A stretch of DNA of 64,000 nt, taken from the NCBI RefSeq assembly GCF_003049085.1, contig NZ_PIQX01000005.1:117864-181863 (forward strand). Reading direction: 5' to 3'. Position 1 is the first letter of the stretch, and every line of letters starts with the position of its first letter. Position numbers and translations under genes: made by a program. The notes below the pieces were generated by a model that had not been told where the DNA came from, did not search any database, and saw nothing but the letters and a program-made list of their open reading frames with translations. Of the stretch, positions 17,848 to 27,852 are shown piece by piece. This DNA is from Campylobacter concisus (lineage in GTDB: Bacteria > Campylobacterota > Campylobacteria > Campylobacterales > Campylobacteraceae).

Positions 17848-19359
17848 GTGATATTTGACAATCAACATGAGATTCAACGACTACAAAGCATAGACGAGCT
17901 AAGAAATTTAGGCATTAATCCATATCCACATTTTCTTAGAAGAGATATGAATATCTCTAAATTTAGACTAAAATTTAACTACATTAATGATACAGAAGAA
18001 AAAAAGGCCGAAGGTCAGCTAGTAGGTCTTGCAGGTAGAATAAAACTCATTCGTGATGCTGGAAAAGCGGTTTTTGCAAATATCGAAGATGAAGATGGAA
18101 ATTTACAAATTTACTTTAGTAATAAAACGCTTGATCCAGAGTGGTTTAAAATCGTTAAAAAATACGTAGAGATAGGCGATATCGTCTATGTTAGAGGTTA
18201 TGCATTTATAACAAGAACTGGCGAATTTTCTATGCATGTAAGCGAGCTTAGCCTTGCTTCAAAGTCGATAAGCCCACTTCCTGAGAAGTATCATGGCCTA
18301 GTTGATGTTGAGACAAGATATCGCCAAAGATATCTTGATATGATAATGAACCCTGAAGTTAGAGCTGATTTTAAAAGACGCTCGGTGATTATTAGTACGA
18401 TTAGAAGATTTTTTGAAGAAAAAGGCTTTTTAGAAGTTGAAACACCGATGCTGCACCCAATAGCAGGCGGTGCAAACGCCAAGCCATTTATCACTTTTCA
18501 TAATGCTCTTGGAGTCGAGAGATATCTAAGGATCGCACCTGAATTATACCTCAAACGTCTTATAGTAGGTGGCTTTGAAGCTGTTTATGAGATGAATAGA
18601 AATTTTAGAAACGAAGGAATGGATCTTACTCATAACCCTGAGTTTACAAGCATAGAGTTTTACTGGGCATACCACAACTATCACGATTTAATGGGCATTA
18701 CAGAGGATCTTTTTAATGTCATTTTAGACAAGCTAGATATGGAAAAGGTTGTAAATTTTGACGGCATGGAGATTGATTTTAGTAAGCCATTTAAGCGAAT
18801 AAGCTACAAAAAAGCTCTCGTTGAGATCGGCGGACTAGATGAGAATATCATAAACGACAAAGATAAAATTTTAGCAAAACTAAGAGCCGATGGCCTTGAA
18901 GCAAATGAGAAGCTCGATCTTGGTCACTTGCAGGCTGAGCTATTTGATAACTATGTAGAGAGCAAACTAATCCACCCAACTTTTGTTATTGATTATCCGA
19001 TTTCGATCAGTCCACTTTCAAGAAGAAGTGACGCAAACCCTGATGTGGCTGAGAGATTTGAGTTATTTATCGCTGGTCGTGAGCTAGCAAATGGCTTTAA
19101 CGAGCTAAACGATCCAATCGATCAATACAACCGTTTTAAAGCGCAAATCGATGCTAAAAACGCAGGCGATGATGAGGCACACGAGATGGATGAGGACTAT
19201 GTAAAAGCCCTAGGATACGGCATGCCACCAGTTGCAGGTGAGGGTATAGGCATCGATAGGCTTGTTATGCTTTTAACTGATAAAAAATCAATACGTGATG
19301 TTGTGCTCTTCCCAGCGATGAGGCCACTTAAAAATGAGATAAAGGAGAATGAAAAATGA
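17848..19359 (+). CDS. lysS: Lysyl-tRNA synthetase
   Basis: Class II synthetase charging tRNA-Lys. 503 residues: OB-fold anticodon domain ([25 protein letters not shown]), motif 1 around [21 protein letters not shown], motif 2 [20 protein letters not shown], motif 3 [15 protein letters not shown] start at 17848, chosen because it gives the normal N-terminal length, with AAAGTAAG just before. Begins two bases after fur; overlaps glyA by 4 bases. Confidence 0.98.
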   Translation: MIFDNQHEIQRLQSIDELRNLGINPYPHFLRRDMNISKFRLKFNYINDTEEKKAEGQLVGLAGRIKLIRDAGKAVFANIEDEDGNLQIYFSNKTLDPEWFKIVKKYVEIGDIVYVRGYAFITRTGEFSMHVSELSLASKSISPLPEKYHGLVDVETRYRQRYLDMIMNPEVRADFKRRSVIISTIRRFFEEKGFLEVETPMLHPIAGGANAKPFITFHNALGVERYLRIAPELYLKRLIVGGFEAVYEMNRNFRNEGMDLTHNPEFTSIEFYWAYHNYHDLMGITEDLFNVILDKLDMEKVVNFDGMEIDFSKPFKRISYKKALVEIGGLDENIINDKDKILAKLRADGLEANEKLDLGHLQAELFDNYVESKLIHPTFVIDYPISISPLSRRSDANPDVAERFELFIAGRELANGFNELNDPIDQYNRFKAQIDAKNAGDDEAHEMDEDYVKALGYGMPPVAGEGIGIDRLVMLLTDKKSIRDVVLFPAMRPLKNEIKENEK

Positions 19360-20600
19360 GTTTGCAAAGCTACGATAAGGACATTTACGATCTAGTAAAT
19401 TTAGAGCTAAAACGCCAATGTGATCACCTTGAGATGATCGCTAGTGAAAATTTTACATATCCAGAAGTTATGGAAGTAATGGGCTCAATCCTAACAAACA
19501 AATACGCTGAAGGCTATCCTGGCAAGAGATATTATGGTGGCTGCGAATTTGTCGATGAGATCGAGCAAATAGCGATTGATAGATGTAAAGAGCTTTTTGG
19601 ATGTGAATTTGCAAACGTTCAACCAAACTCAGGCTCTCAGGCAAATCAAGGTGTTTATGGCGCTTTACTTAATCCAGGCGATAAAATTTTAGGCATGGAT
19701 CTAAGCCATGGTGGACACTTAACACACGGCGCAAAGGTCAGTAGCTCTGGCAAGATGTATGAGAGCTTTTTCTATGGCGTCGAGCTTGATGGCCGCATAA
19801 ACTACGATAGAGTCATGGATATCGCAAAGATAGTAAAACCAAAAATGATCGTTTGTGGCGCAAGTGCATACACAAGAGAGATCGAGTTTAAAAAATTCCG
19901 TGAGATAGCTGACGCTGTTGGGGCGATACTTTTTGCAGATGTTGCTCACATTGCTGGTCTTGTTGTTGCTGGTGAGCATCAAAGTCCTTTCCCATACTGC
20001 GATGTCGTAAGCTCAACTACGCATAAAACATTAAGAGGCCCAAGAGGCGGCATAATAATGACAAATAACGAAGAGTATGCTAAGAAGATAAATGCCTCTA
20101 TTTTTCCAGGTATCCAGGGCGGACCACTAGTTCATGTTATCGCAGCAAAAGCAGTTGGTTTTAAGCACAACCTTAGTCCTGAGTGGAAAATTTATGCTAA
20201 ACAAGTAAAAGCAAATGCTAAAAAATTAGGCGAAGTACTAATAAAAAGAGGCTTTGACCTAGTAAGCGGTGGCACTGATAACCATCTAATTTTAATGAGC
20301 TTTTTAAATAGAGATTTTAGCGGTAAGGACGCAGACATCGCTCTAGGAAATGCTGGCATAACTGTAAATAAAAACACAGTCCCTGGCGAGACAAGAAGTC
20401 CATTTATCACAAGTGGTATACGTGTGGGTAGTCCTGCGCTTACGGCTCGTGGTATGAAAGAGGCTGAGTTTGAGCTAATAGCAAACAAAATAGCTGACGT
20501 TCTAAGCGACATAAACAACACATCTTTACAAGAGAAGACAAAAGCTGAGCTAGTTGAACTTGCTCATAAATTTATAATCTATGATAAAGCGACATTTTGA
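19356..20600 (+). CDS. glyA: Serine hydroxymethyltransferase
   Basis: PLP enzyme interconverting serine and glycine with tetrahydrofolate. 414 residues: [37 protein letters not shown], and the PLP-lysine in [15 protein letters not shown]. Full family length. Overlaps lysS (ATGA) and the DUF1882 gene (4 bases), so the cluster is tightly coupled. Confidence 0.99.
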   Translation: MSLQSYDKDIYDLVNLELKRQCDHLEMIASENFTYPEVMEVMGSILTNKYAEGYPGKRYYGGCEFVDEIEQIAIDRCKELFGCEFANVQPNSGSQANQGVYGALLNPGDKILGMDLSHGGHLTHGAKVSSSGKMYESFFYGVELDGRINYDRVMDIAKIVKPKMIVCGASAYTREIEFKKFREIADAVGAILFADVAHIAGLVVAGEHQSPFPYCDVVSSTTHKTLRGPRGGIIMTNNEEYAKKINASIFPGIQGGPLVHVIAAKAVGFKHNLSPEWKIYAKQVKANAKKLGEVLIKRGFDLVSGGTDNHLILMSFLNRDFSGKDADIALGNAGITVNKNTVPGETRSPFITSGIRVGSPALTARGMKEAEFELIANKIADVLSDINNTSLQEKTKAELVELAHKFIIYDKATF

Positions 20601-21142
20601 TGCAAAGTATTGATACGGCACTTATAAAGATTATTACAACTCACTACTATATCAAGCGTGATACGATCGTTAATAAAATAGAATACAGAGGCAAAATTTT
20701 CTTTGATAAATTTGAAAAGATAAATGAGCCACTAACTTACGGTGTCATGAAAGAGCATGAAGAGGGTAAGGCTGTTATCGCGCACTCTTTAATAAATGCA
20801 TATGATAAAGTTGAAAATATAGTTTTTGACTATAACGGCAGAACCCCTGATAGATTTTGGCATAAAGCACAGCTTCTTCTAAGAGAAGAGGGCTTTATAA
20901 ATTTTACAGCCTACGAGAGCAAGACGCCAGGGCATCTGCACCTTTATGTGCATAAAGGTCACACTACGCTAAATGAGGCTTGCCAGCTAGCAAACGTGCT
21001 CAACGCAAAGCTTTCACAGAAGCTACCTAAAGAGTGGAGAATGTTTCCAAATATCGATATGCCAAAAGAATTTAATATACTAACTTTACCTTATAAGCTC
21101 TATCAAAAGGAGCGTGGGGCAAGTTGGTCAAAATATATGTAA
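20597..21142 (+). CDS. DUF1882 family protein
   Basis: 181 residues without signal peptide or membrane segment. Order after glyA and before a SPOR protein matches C. jejuni Cj0403 by memory; this family is confined to epsilonproteobacteria. Features: [15 protein letters not shown] at the N-terminus, a His-rich stretch [21 protein letters not shown] in the middle that could bind metal or nucleic acid, and [20 protein letters not shown]. Some of this resembles the primase-like (AEP) LHL-x-V-HKG type core, but I cannot confirm it. Function unknown. Confidence 0.8.
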   Translation: MMQSIDTALIKIITTHYYIKRDTIVNKIEYRGKIFFDKFEKINEPLTYGVMKEHEEGKAVIAHSLINAYDKVENIVFDYNGRTPDRFWHKAQLLLREEGFINFTAYESKTPGHLHLYVHKGHTTLNEACQLANVLNAKLSQKLPKEWRMFPNIDMPKEFNILTLPYKLYQKERGASWSKYM

Positions 21143-21155
21143 TTAAGGATAAAAA

Positions 21156-22001
21156 GTGGAAAATGATGAGTTAAAAGATATTCTTTTAGAAAGAGATGAT
21201 GACGCAAGGGGATTGAAGCTAAAAAAACTTCTTATATTTATAGCAGCTCTTATTATACTTTTTTTGATCATTGTAGTGGCTATGAAGCTAGTAAATTCAA
21301 GTGATCCTTCACAAGCGCAAAATGAAGCTGATTCAAGACTAGTGCTTCCTCCAGTACCAGCTGAGCAGCCAGTAGATAGACAAGCTCCGATAGCTGATAC
21401 AAATTCAGACAATAAAAAAGGCGATACACAGCTTTTTGAGCAAGTACCGATCGTGCCTGAAAATAAGCAACAAGATGAATTTGAAGATATGATCAAAAAG
21501 CTAAAAGATAAAGAAAACAATAAGCCTGTTTCTAAAACCGAAGAGTCAAAAGAGATAGTTAAGCCTATTGAAAAGCCAGCTGAAATACCAGCTAAAAAAG
21601 CTGAGACAAAGGTAGATGCTCCAGTTAAAAAAGTCGAAAAAGTGGCAGCTACTGATAAAAAGAGTGAGTCAAAACCAGCCAAAACTGAAAATAAAATAGA
21701 TAAAAAGATTGAAAAAAAGGTTGAAACCAAAGTAGAAAAAACGGATAAAAAAGCTGAAGTAGCTAAAAGTGAACCTGCTACAAAAGGCTCTTACGTTCAA
21801 GTGTTTGTGACTAGTAAATTTAATCCAAATGCTGAGTATATGAAGAAGATCGCTGCCAAGGGATATAGCTACAAGACTATAAAAGTTGGCGAGCTGACTA
21901 AAATTTTAGTTGGTCCATTTGATGAAAAAACGCTTCAAAAAGCAGTAGGCGATATTAGAAAAGATATCAATAAAGACGCTTTTATCTTTAGAGCAAAATG
22001 A
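21156..22001 (+). CDS. SPOR-domain membrane protein
   Basis: 281 residues: a short cytoplasmic part, one membrane segment (about 25-47, LLIFIAALIILFLIIVVAM), a long Lys/Pro/Glu-rich linker, and a C-terminal SPOR domain (GSYVQVFVTSKFNPNAEYMKKIAAKGYSYK ... KILVGPFDEKTLQKAVGDI) that binds denuded peptidoglycan at division sites. The linker has many near-repeats of KKVE/KKIEKK type. GTG start at 21156 with AAGGA upstream. Likely a division-linked protein like FtsN/DamX; aroE overlaps its end by 4 bases. Confidence 0.88.
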   Translation: MENDELKDILLERDDDARGLKLKKLLIFIAALIILFLIIVVAMKLVNSSDPSQAQNEADSRLVLPPVPAEQPVDRQAPIADTNSDNKKGDTQLFEQVPIVPENKQQDEFEDMIKKLKDKENNKPVSKTEESKEIVKPIEKPAEIPAKKAETKVDAPVKKVEKVAATDKKSESKPAKTENKIDKKIEKKVETKVEKTDKKAEVAKSEPATKGSYVQVFVTSKFNPNAEYMKKIAAKGYSYKTIKVGELTKILVGPFDEKTLQKAVGDIRKDINKDAFIFRAK

Positions 22002-22786
22002 AAACATTCGCAGTCTTTGGAGATCCAATAGCTCACTCGGTATCTCCGAGGCTGCACAATAAAGCCATTGCAGACCTGGGTTTAAAAGCACTTTACACAA
22101 GAGTCTTGCTAAAAGATGGCAGCGAATTAGTCAATAAATTTAAATCCTTAAAATTAAATGGTGTAAACGTAACACTTCCACATAAAGAGTGGGCTTTAAA
22201 TTTAGCCGATGAAGCTTCGGATATAGCACGCAAAATAGGCTCTGCAAATACGCTTGTGCTTAAAAATGACAAAATTTATGCATATAACACAGATGCGCCC
22301 GGGTTTTTAAAAGCAATAAAAAATTTTAAAGATGTAAAAAAAGCTATTGTCCTTGGAGCTGGCGGTACTGCAAATGCCATAACTTATGCATTAAAAGAAC
22401 AAGGTATTAATGTTTGCATACTAAATAGAAGCAAAGATAGGCTTGAGAAATTTAAAGATGAGTACAAATGCTTTAGCTGGGATAACTACGAAGAGCAAAA
22501 ATTTGATCTAGTCATTAACTCGACCTCTGCTGGTTTAAAGGATGATTTTCTACCAGCACCTAAAGAAATTTTAAAAAGCATTTTTAAGGATGCTAAATTC
22601 GCATTTGATGTGATTTATGGCAAACAGACACCATTTTTAGAAATGGCCAAGCAAAGCAGCCTTAGTGTAAAAGATGGCGCCGATATGCTTTTATATCAAG
22701 CGGTTTTAGCACTAAATTTATTTTTTAACAATACACTCGATGAGTCAAAGATAGAGCGCTCAATGAGAGAAATTTTCTATCTATAA
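21998..22786 (+). CDS. aroE: Shikimate dehydrogenase
   Basis: NADPH-dependent reduction of 3-dehydroshikimate in aromatic amino acid synthesis. 262 residues with FGDPIAHSVSPRLHN, the catalytic Lys in NVTLPHKEWAL, AVGxG-type nucleotide loop GAGGTANAI, and NSTSAGL. DGADMLLYQAV closes the active site. Last gene of the plus-strand run; overlaps the SPOR gene by 4 bases. Confidence 0.97.
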   Translation: MKTFAVFGDPIAHSVSPRLHNKAIADLGLKALYTRVLLKDGSELVNKFKSLKLNGVNVTLPHKEWALNLADEASDIARKIGSANTLVLKNDKIYAYNTDAPGFLKAIKNFKDVKKAIVLGAGGTANAITYALKEQGINVCILNRSKDRLEKFKDEYKCFSWDNYEEQKFDLVINSTSAGLKDDFLPAPKEILKSIFKDAKFAFDVIYGKQTPFLEMAKQSSLSVKDGADMLLYQAVLALNLFFNNTLDESKIERSMREIFYL

Positions 22787-22881
22787 TAGCCACCAGTATT
22801 TATTTTTGTAAAAATTTATGGCTTGTATAAAAACATTTTGATTAAAAATTTTTATTAAAAGTAATTGGAGTAAATATAAAA

Positions 22882-22900
22882 AGCAGGGAAGATCCCTGCT
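22882..22900 (-). terminator. Rho-independent terminator of the TRAP gene
   Basis: Perfect eight-base stem AGCAGGGA / TCCCTGCT with a three-base loop; on the minus strand it is followed by TTTTATATTT. It lies between the convergent aroE and the TRAP binding-protein gene and may serve both. Confidence 0.8.
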
Positions 22901-22908
22901 AAATTTTA

Positions 22909-23964
22909 CTATTCATTTGTTTTGATATAAGCGTAGTCAGAAATTTTAGTCCATTCTCTTGCTTTTTTAAGGAAAGCTCTTTGCGACTCAACGATCTCTT
23001 TAAATAATGGATCTTTAGCACTCTCTTCATCAAGAAGCTCATTTGTGGCTTTTTTAAGAGCTGCGATTACTTCTGGTGGGAAAGATTTTACTTGGATGTC
23101 TGGATACTCGCTTTTCATTTTATCCCAGTACTCGACATTTGAATAAAATACTTTTGTATTTGCATCTCTTGCTACTTCGGCTGCAGCTGCTTCAAAGATT
23201 GCTTTTAGGTCATCTGGAAGCTTCTCGTATGATTTTTTATTAAAGAAAAATTGGGTTTCACCGTTTGGCTCTTGCCAGCCTGTGTAGTAGTATTTTGCCA
23301 CTTTGTGAAAGCCAAGTGCCATATCATAAGCTGGGCTAACCCATTCGACTGAGTCGATCGTTCCCATCTCAAGGGCCATGTAAAGCTCACCAGTTGGGAT
23401 AGTATTGATGTTAGCGCCAAGTTTAGCGTAAATTTCACCACCAAAGCCTGGAATTCTTATCTTTAAGCCTTTGATATCATCTAGTGATTTTATCTCTTTT
23501 TTAAACCAGCCACCCATTTGCATGCCGGTATTTCCAGCTCTAAAAATTTTGATATTGTATGGATCGTAAACTTTTGCCTCAAGCTCCTTACCACCGCCAA
23601 ATTCATACCAAGCTGTTTGCTCGTCAGTATTCATCATAAATGGAGTTGCTGTAAAAAATATAGTTTTAGCATCTTTGCCTTTATAATAATAGCTACTTGT
23701 GTAGGTAATGTCGTATTGACCGCTTTTAGCAAAATCAAGCATCGCAAAAGGTGATTTATGCTTTGATGGATAATCAATCCTTAGCTCAAGTCTGCCATTA
23801 CTCATCTTTTCAACTTTATCCTTTAGCTCTTTTGGCACATCACCAAGCACTGGCATAGTGCTCTCCCATGAGCTAGCAAGCTTTAGCTTATAAACTTTAT
23901 CATCTCCCATAGCAACGCAAGCAACAGCTGCTAAACCAAGAGACGCTAATAAAAATTTATTCAT
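22909..23964 (-). CDS. TRAP transporter solute-binding protein, DctP family
   Basis: 351 residues starting at the ATG 23964 with GGAGAAG before it; an upstream in-frame start would put charged residues before the signal peptide. The signal peptide covers residues 1 to about 19. The mature part has the DctP pattern: LASSWESTMPVLGDVPKELKDKVEKMSNGRLELRI, GLKIRIPGFGGEIYAKLGANINTIPTGELYMALEMGTID. This resembles the group binding 2-oxo acids or similar carboxylates. The DctQ/DctM permease genes are absent on both sides. Expressed from its own promoter divergent from pyk. Confidence 0.92.
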   Translation of the reverse strand: MNKFLLASLGLAAVACVAMGDDKVYKLKLASSWESTMPVLGDVPKELKDKVEKMSNGRLELRIDYPSKHKSPFAMLDFAKSGQYDITYTSSYYYKGKDAKTIFFTATPFMMNTDEQTAWYEFGGGKELEAKVYDPYNIKIFRAGNTGMQMGGWFKKEIKSLDDIKGLKIRIPGFGGEIYAKLGANINTIPTGELYMALEMGTIDSVEWVSPAYDMALGFHKVAKYYYTGWQEPNGETQFFFNKKSYEKLPDDLKAIFEAAAAEVARDANTKVFYSNVEYWDKMKSEYPDIQVKSFPPEVIAALKKATNELLDEESAKDPLFKEIVESQRAFLKKAREWTKISDYAYIKTNE

Positions 23965-23988
23965 ATCTTCTCCTTTGAAATTTTGCCT

Positions 23989-23994
23989 ATTATA
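23989..23994 (-). promoter_or_regulatory. -10 box of the TRAP gene
   Basis: TATAAT on the minus strand, 25 bases before the ATG at 23964. Confidence 0.6.
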
Positions 23995-24020
23995 CAAAAA
24001 ATTACATTATTAAAATGTGT

Positions 24021-24026
24021 TATAAT
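24021..24026 (+). promoter_or_regulatory. -10 box of pyk
   Basis: TATAAT with TG one base before it (extended -10), 29 bases before the ATG at 24055. It lies back to back with the TRAP gene promoter. Confidence 0.65.
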
Positions 24027-24054
24027 CGCAAAAATCAAATTTATGGGGCATAAA

Positions 24055-25506
24055 ATGATAAAAAAGACGAAAATCGTAGCTACTTTGGGGCCAGCAAGTG
24101 ATAATGAAGAGACAATGGAGGCGATGGTAAAAGCAGGTGTTAATGTCTTTCGTTTAAATTTTAGCCATGGGACACACGAATACCATAAATCAAACATTGA
24201 CAAGATAAGAAATATCGAAAAAAAGCTAAATAAAAGAATAGGAATTTTACAAGATATCTGCGGCCCAAAGATCAGAGTTGGTAAGCTTAGTGAGCCATTT
24301 TATCTAAAAGCCGGCGATGAACTAAGCATTTACGCAGAGGATATCGTTGGTGAAAAAGTAGAAAAAGGAATTTATAAAGTAAGTCTAAATCAGCCTCAAA
24401 TTTTGCCAATGCTAAAGGTTGGCGAGTATGTCTATCTCTATGATGGCTCTATAAGAGCAAAGGTCATTAGTGAAGGTAAAGAAATAGTAAAAACTATCAT
24501 TGAAAATGATGGAATTTTAAACTCAAACAAAGGCGTAAATTTCCCAAATACAGCCCTTGGCATAGAGATCATCACACCAAAAGATAAAGAAGATATGAAA
24601 TTTGGCGCAAAGCATGGCGTAAATTTTGTCGCCATTAGCTTCGTACAAGATGCAAATGACGTAATAAAGGCAAAAAATATCTTAAAAGAATTTGGCTCAA
24701 GAGCTGCCGTTTTATCTAAGATCGAGAAATTTGACGCGGTTGAAAATATAGACGACATCATTGCAAAGAGTGATGGTATCATGGTAGCTCGTGGCGATCT
24801 TGGCATAGAAGTGCCATTTTATAAGGTTCCAACTATCCAAAAGCTCATCATCAAAAAAGCAAATGCAGCCAGCAAGCCAGTCATCACAGCAACTCAAATG
24901 ATGCTAAGCATGGCAGAGCATGAAACTGCCACAAGAGCGGAGATCAGCGACGTAGCAAATGCTGTATTAGACGGCACTGATGCTGTTATGCTAAGTGAAG
25001 AGAGTGCGATCGGTAAAAACCCAGTCGCGGTCGTAGAGGCGATGAGTAAAACGATCATCCAAACTCAAAGCATCTATCCATATAATAAATTTGATGAGTT
25101 TGATTTTTTTGACGAGACTGATATGGTGGCAAGTAGCGCCGCATCTCTTGCTGTTCGCATAAAAGCAGATGCATTAATCTCAATCACTGGCTCAGGAAAA
25201 TCGGCTATAAAATTAGCTAGAAACCGCACAAACATTGACATCATTGCAGTCGCTCACGATGAGCAAACAGCTCACATGCTTACCCTTGCTTGGGGTGTTA
25301 CGCCAGCGCTTGTACTAGAAAAAACAAAGCTTAGCTCACTTTTAGCAAATGTCATGAAAAAGGCGTATGAAGAGGGATATGTTGAACACGACAAGACTTA
25401 TCTTGTCACAGCCGGTCACCCTACGGGTGTTGAGGGTAGCACGAACCTTATACGTATTATCAGACGCGATCAGCTTGATTATTATCTAGAGCTTGCAACT
25501 GAGTAA
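24055..25506 (+). CDS. pyk: Pyruvate kinase
   Basis: Phosphoenolpyruvate + ADP to pyruvate + ATP. 483 residues from the ATG at 24055 (MIKKTKIVATLGPAS), preferred over an ATG at 24043 and earlier ones that would include the promoter; GGGG lies before it. Signatures: NVFRLNFSHG, ILQDICGPKIRVG, the active-site IMVARGDLGIEVP, and ITATQMM. The C-terminal allosteric domain is present (GSGKSAIKLARNR). Stands alone. Confidence 0.98.
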   Translation: MIKKTKIVATLGPASDNEETMEAMVKAGVNVFRLNFSHGTHEYHKSNIDKIRNIEKKLNKRIGILQDICGPKIRVGKLSEPFYLKAGDELSIYAEDIVGEKVEKGIYKVSLNQPQILPMLKVGEYVYLYDGSIRAKVISEGKEIVKTIIENDGILNSNKGVNFPNTALGIEIITPKDKEDMKFGAKHGVNFVAISFVQDANDVIKAKNILKEFGSRAAVLSKIEKFDAVENIDDIIAKSDGIMVARGDLGIEVPFYKVPTIQKLIIKKANAASKPVITATQMMLSMAEHETATRAEISDVANAVLDGTDAVMLSEESAIGKNPVAVVEAMSKTIIQTQSIYPYNKFDEFDFFDETDMVASSAASLAVRIKADALISITGSGKSAIKLARNRTNIDIIAVAHDEQTAHMLTLAWGVTPALVLEKTKLSSLLANVMKKAYEEGYVEHDKTYLVTAGHPTGVEGSTNLIRIIRRDQLDYYLELATE

Positions 25507-25570
25507 ATTTATATACTCTCTTGCAAATTTTAAAATTTTGCTTGCTTGTAAGAATTGACTGCTAAGATTT

Positions 25571-25713
25571 GCCTGACACTTGCTCGATAGCAAAACGCAT
25601 GCACCTTGAACTTGTCAGGATAGAGGGATTATTAAGGGAGAATGGAGTTCTTTTGCTTTGCTAGCTCGCAACTGCAAGCAGACCGTAATTTAAGCTCCCT
25701 TCTCTCTTAATAA
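25571..25713 (+). other. Structured intergenic region, candidate small RNA or decayed inverted repeat
   Basis: The 410-base gap between pyk and dnaJ holds no credible gene. It does hold two adjacent hairpins: CCTGACA (25572) with TGTCAGG (25613), and a 22-base arm at 25629-25650 that pairs imperfectly (19 of 22) with 25692-25713. The loop of the second hairpin contains an inner TGCTT/AAGCA stem. The strand is arbitrary, since the element is nearly symmetrical. I do not recognise it as 6S, SRP, tmRNA or RNase P RNA. Confidence 0.4.
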
Positions 25714-25880
25714 AAGAATAAAAAATATATGCTGTTTTATTTCTGTAAATTTTAAAATCTTATCTCACTCGCGTTAGCAGGCTACTAAATTTGGAGCCAA
25801 AATTCTCCGTTCATGAAATTTTAAAATTTGTGTGAAATTTACTTGTAAAAATTAGGATATATAAAATTTATTTTGAAAGA

Positions 25881-25910
25881 ATTTGTGACGTTAAATTTGA
25901 CGTCACAAAT
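25881..25910. terminator. Bidirectional hairpin between pyk and dnaJ
   Basis: Perfect 11-base inverted repeat ATTTGTGACGT / ACGTCACAAAT with an eight-base loop, six bases past the dnaJ stop. T-rich tracts flank it on both sides (ATTTATTTT on the plus strand), fitting a shared terminator for the convergent genes. Confidence 0.65.
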
Positions 25911-25916
25911 CTAAAT

Positions 25917-27059
25917 TTATTTTTTCTTTTTGCCTTTTGGCTCATCGCCTTTAAACCAGCTTTTTATCTTATCAAAGACGCTTTCATCAGTATTTGATTT
26001 ACCTGATTCTATGCCAAAGCTAGCTTGAAGCTTATTTAAAAGCTCTTTTTGCTCATCGCTTAGTTTTTCAGGCGTTTGAATAGAAATTTGCGCTACGAGC
26101 CTACCTTTTTTGCGCGAATTTACACCTTTAATGCCCTCGTTTTCAAATATAAATTGCTGCTTGTCCTTTGCACCAACTGGAAGTTTTAGCTCAGCTTCTC
26201 CTCGAAGAGTTGGAATTTTTATGCTTTCGCCAAGTATAGCTTGCGTGAAAAAGACAGGAATTTCTAGATAAACATCGTCGTTGTGGCGAATGAAATGCTT
26301 ATCTTCTTTTACGTTTATGCTTACATAAAGATCGCCTTGAACGCCGTTCGTACCGATATTGCCTTTGCCAGCTACTCTCATTCTCATGCCGCTATCAACG
26401 CCTTCAGGGATGGTAATCTTTACAGTTTGTTGTTGGGTTTTGTAAGCTTTTGCGTTACAATCAGGGCAAGGCTCACTTATTACTTCACCACTTCCGTGAC
26501 AATATGGACATTCTTGGACGATATTCATAAAGCCATTTCCGCGTGTTATCCTGCCACTTCCGCCACAGTGCTGGCAAGTCTTGCTCTTGCCATCTTTACT
26601 GCCAGTCGCATTGCATGTTGGGCAAGGTACTTTTTGATCAAATTTTATCTCTTTTTCACAACCAAAAATAGCTTCGTTAAACTCCAAATTTATAGGAATT
26701 TCAAGATCGGCTGAGTATTTTTCGGAGTATCTTTTTCTCTGTCTAGAACTACTTGCAAAACCGCCACCAAAAAATGAGTCAAAAATATCTGAAAGATCAA
26801 AATCGGCACTAAATCCGCCACCGCTACCAAATCGACCTTCAAGGCCTTCTTTGCCGTATCTGTCGTAGATAGAGCGTTTTTGCTCGTCACTTAAAACTTG
26901 ATAAGCTTCATTTATTTGTTTAAATTTTAGTTCAGCCTCTTTGTCGCCAGAATTTCTATCTGGGTGATATTTTAAAGCAAGTCTTCTAAAGGCTTTTTTG
27001 ATCTCATCTCCGCTTGCATTTCTTGAAATTTCAAGGATTTCGTAATAGTCAAATTCCAC
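25917..27059 (-). CDS. dnaJ: Chaperone DnaJ
   Basis: Hsp40 co-chaperone of DnaK. 380 residues: J domain with YHPDRN (HPD at about 33-35), Gly/Phe-rich linker [19 protein letters not shown], zinc domain with [24 protein letters not shown] and CPDCNAKA. The fourth motif lacks the final Gly pair but keeps both Cys. The C-terminal substrate domain and a Lys-rich tail follow. Divergent from racR, as in C. jejuni. Confidence 0.98.
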   Translation of the reverse strand: MEFDYYEILEISRNASGDEIKKAFRRLALKYHPDRNSGDKEAELKFKQINEAYQVLSDEQKRSIYDRYGKEGLEGRFGSGGGFSADFDLSDIFDSFFGGGFASSSRQRKRYSEKYSADLEIPINLEFNEAIFGCEKEIKFDQKVPCPTCNATGSKDGKSKTCQHCGGSGRITRGNGFMNIVQECPYCHGSGEVISEPCPDCNAKAYKTQQQTVKITIPEGVDSGMRMRVAGKGNIGTNGVQGDLYVSINVKEDKHFIRHNDDVYLEIPVFFTQAILGESIKIPTLRGEAELKLPVGAKDKQQFIFENEGIKGVNSRKKGRLVAQISIQTPEKLSDEQKELLNKLQASFGIESGKSNTDESVFDKIKSWFKGDEPKGKKKK

Positions 27060-27145
27060 ATTTTTCCTTGTTAATTAAGCTTATTTTAAATATGGGATTT
27101 TACCCAAAAAAGTTTAAATTTAAAAAAGAATTTACATTTTTGCCG

Positions 27146-27151
27146 TATAAT
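27146..27151 (+). promoter_or_regulatory. -10 box of racR
   Basis: TATAAT 30 bases before the racR ATG, in the racR-dnaJ divergent gap. Confidence 0.6.
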
Positions 27152-27180
27152 CTCTACATTTTTAATAAAAAGGATAATTC

Positions 27181-27852
27181 ATGGTTAATGTTTTAATGAT
27201 AGAAGACGATCCAGAATTTGCACAAATTTTATCTGAATATCTTGATAGTTTTAATATAAAAGTTACGAATTTTGAAGATCCATATTTAGGACTTAGTGCT
27301 GGGATAAAAAACTATGATTTGTTAATACTTGATCTTACTTTGCCGGGTATTGATGGGCTTGAGGTTTGTAAAGAAATTCGCCAAAAATACGACATTCCTA
27401 TTATTATAAGTTCAGCTAGAAGCGATATTAGCGACAAGGTCGTTGGGCTTCAGCTAGGAGCAGATGATTATTTGCCAAAACCATACGATCCAAAAGAGAT
27501 GTATGCTCGTATCACAAGTCTTATAAGAAGATACAAAAAGACAAATGAAGTACAAGAAGAGGTCGTTGATAGCGCATTTAGGATAGATGATAAACGCCAC
27601 GAAATTTACTTTAACAATGAGCCATTAGCTCTTACTCCAGCTGAGTATGAAATTTTAACTTATCTCATTAAGCAACACAGCTTTTCAGTATCACGTGAAC
27701 AGCTAGTTTATAACTGCAAAAGCCTAAAAGATAAAGATTCAAAGAGCTTAGATGTTATTATTGGACGCCTTAGATCAAAAATCGGTGATAGCTCAAAAGC
27801 CCCAAAACATATATTTTCAGTAAGAGGCATAGGATATAAGCTTATCGGATGA
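27181..27852 (+). CDS. racR: OmpR-type response regulator RacR
   Basis: 223 residues. Receiver domain with acidic pair EDD at 8-10, phospho-acceptor Asp51 in LILDLTLPG, and Lys in LPKPYDP; C-terminal winged helix (LTPAEYEILTYLI ... DVIIGRLRSKIG ... VRGIGYKL). Order dnaJ-racR-racS-recR equals that of C. jejuni by memory, where RacRS controls growth at different temperatures and fumarate-linked respiration. Overlaps the kinase gene by 4 bases. Confidence 0.9.
   Translation: MVNVLMIEDDPEFAQILSEYLDSFNIKVTNFEDPYLGLSAGIKNYDLLILDLTLPGIDGLEVCKEIRQKYDIPIIISSARSDISDKVVGLQLGADDYLPKPYDPKEMYARITSLIRRYKKTNEVQEEVVDSAFRIDDKRHEIYFNNEPLALTPAEYEILTYLIKQHSFSVSREQLVYNCKSLKDKDSKSLDVIIGRLRSKIGDSSKAPKHIFSVRGIGYKLIG

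Noticed and set aside
21541..21790. Repeat region of KK/VE type in the SPOR protein as a tandem repeat
   Set aside because: Low-complexity linker typical of SPOR proteins; the DNA units are not regular.
25571..25713. 6S RNA, SRP RNA or tmRNA in the pyk-dnaJ gap
   Set aside because: No CCGGAAGGAAGCAG-type SRP core, no tag-reading frame of tmRNA, and two side-by-side hairpins instead of the single long 6S rod.
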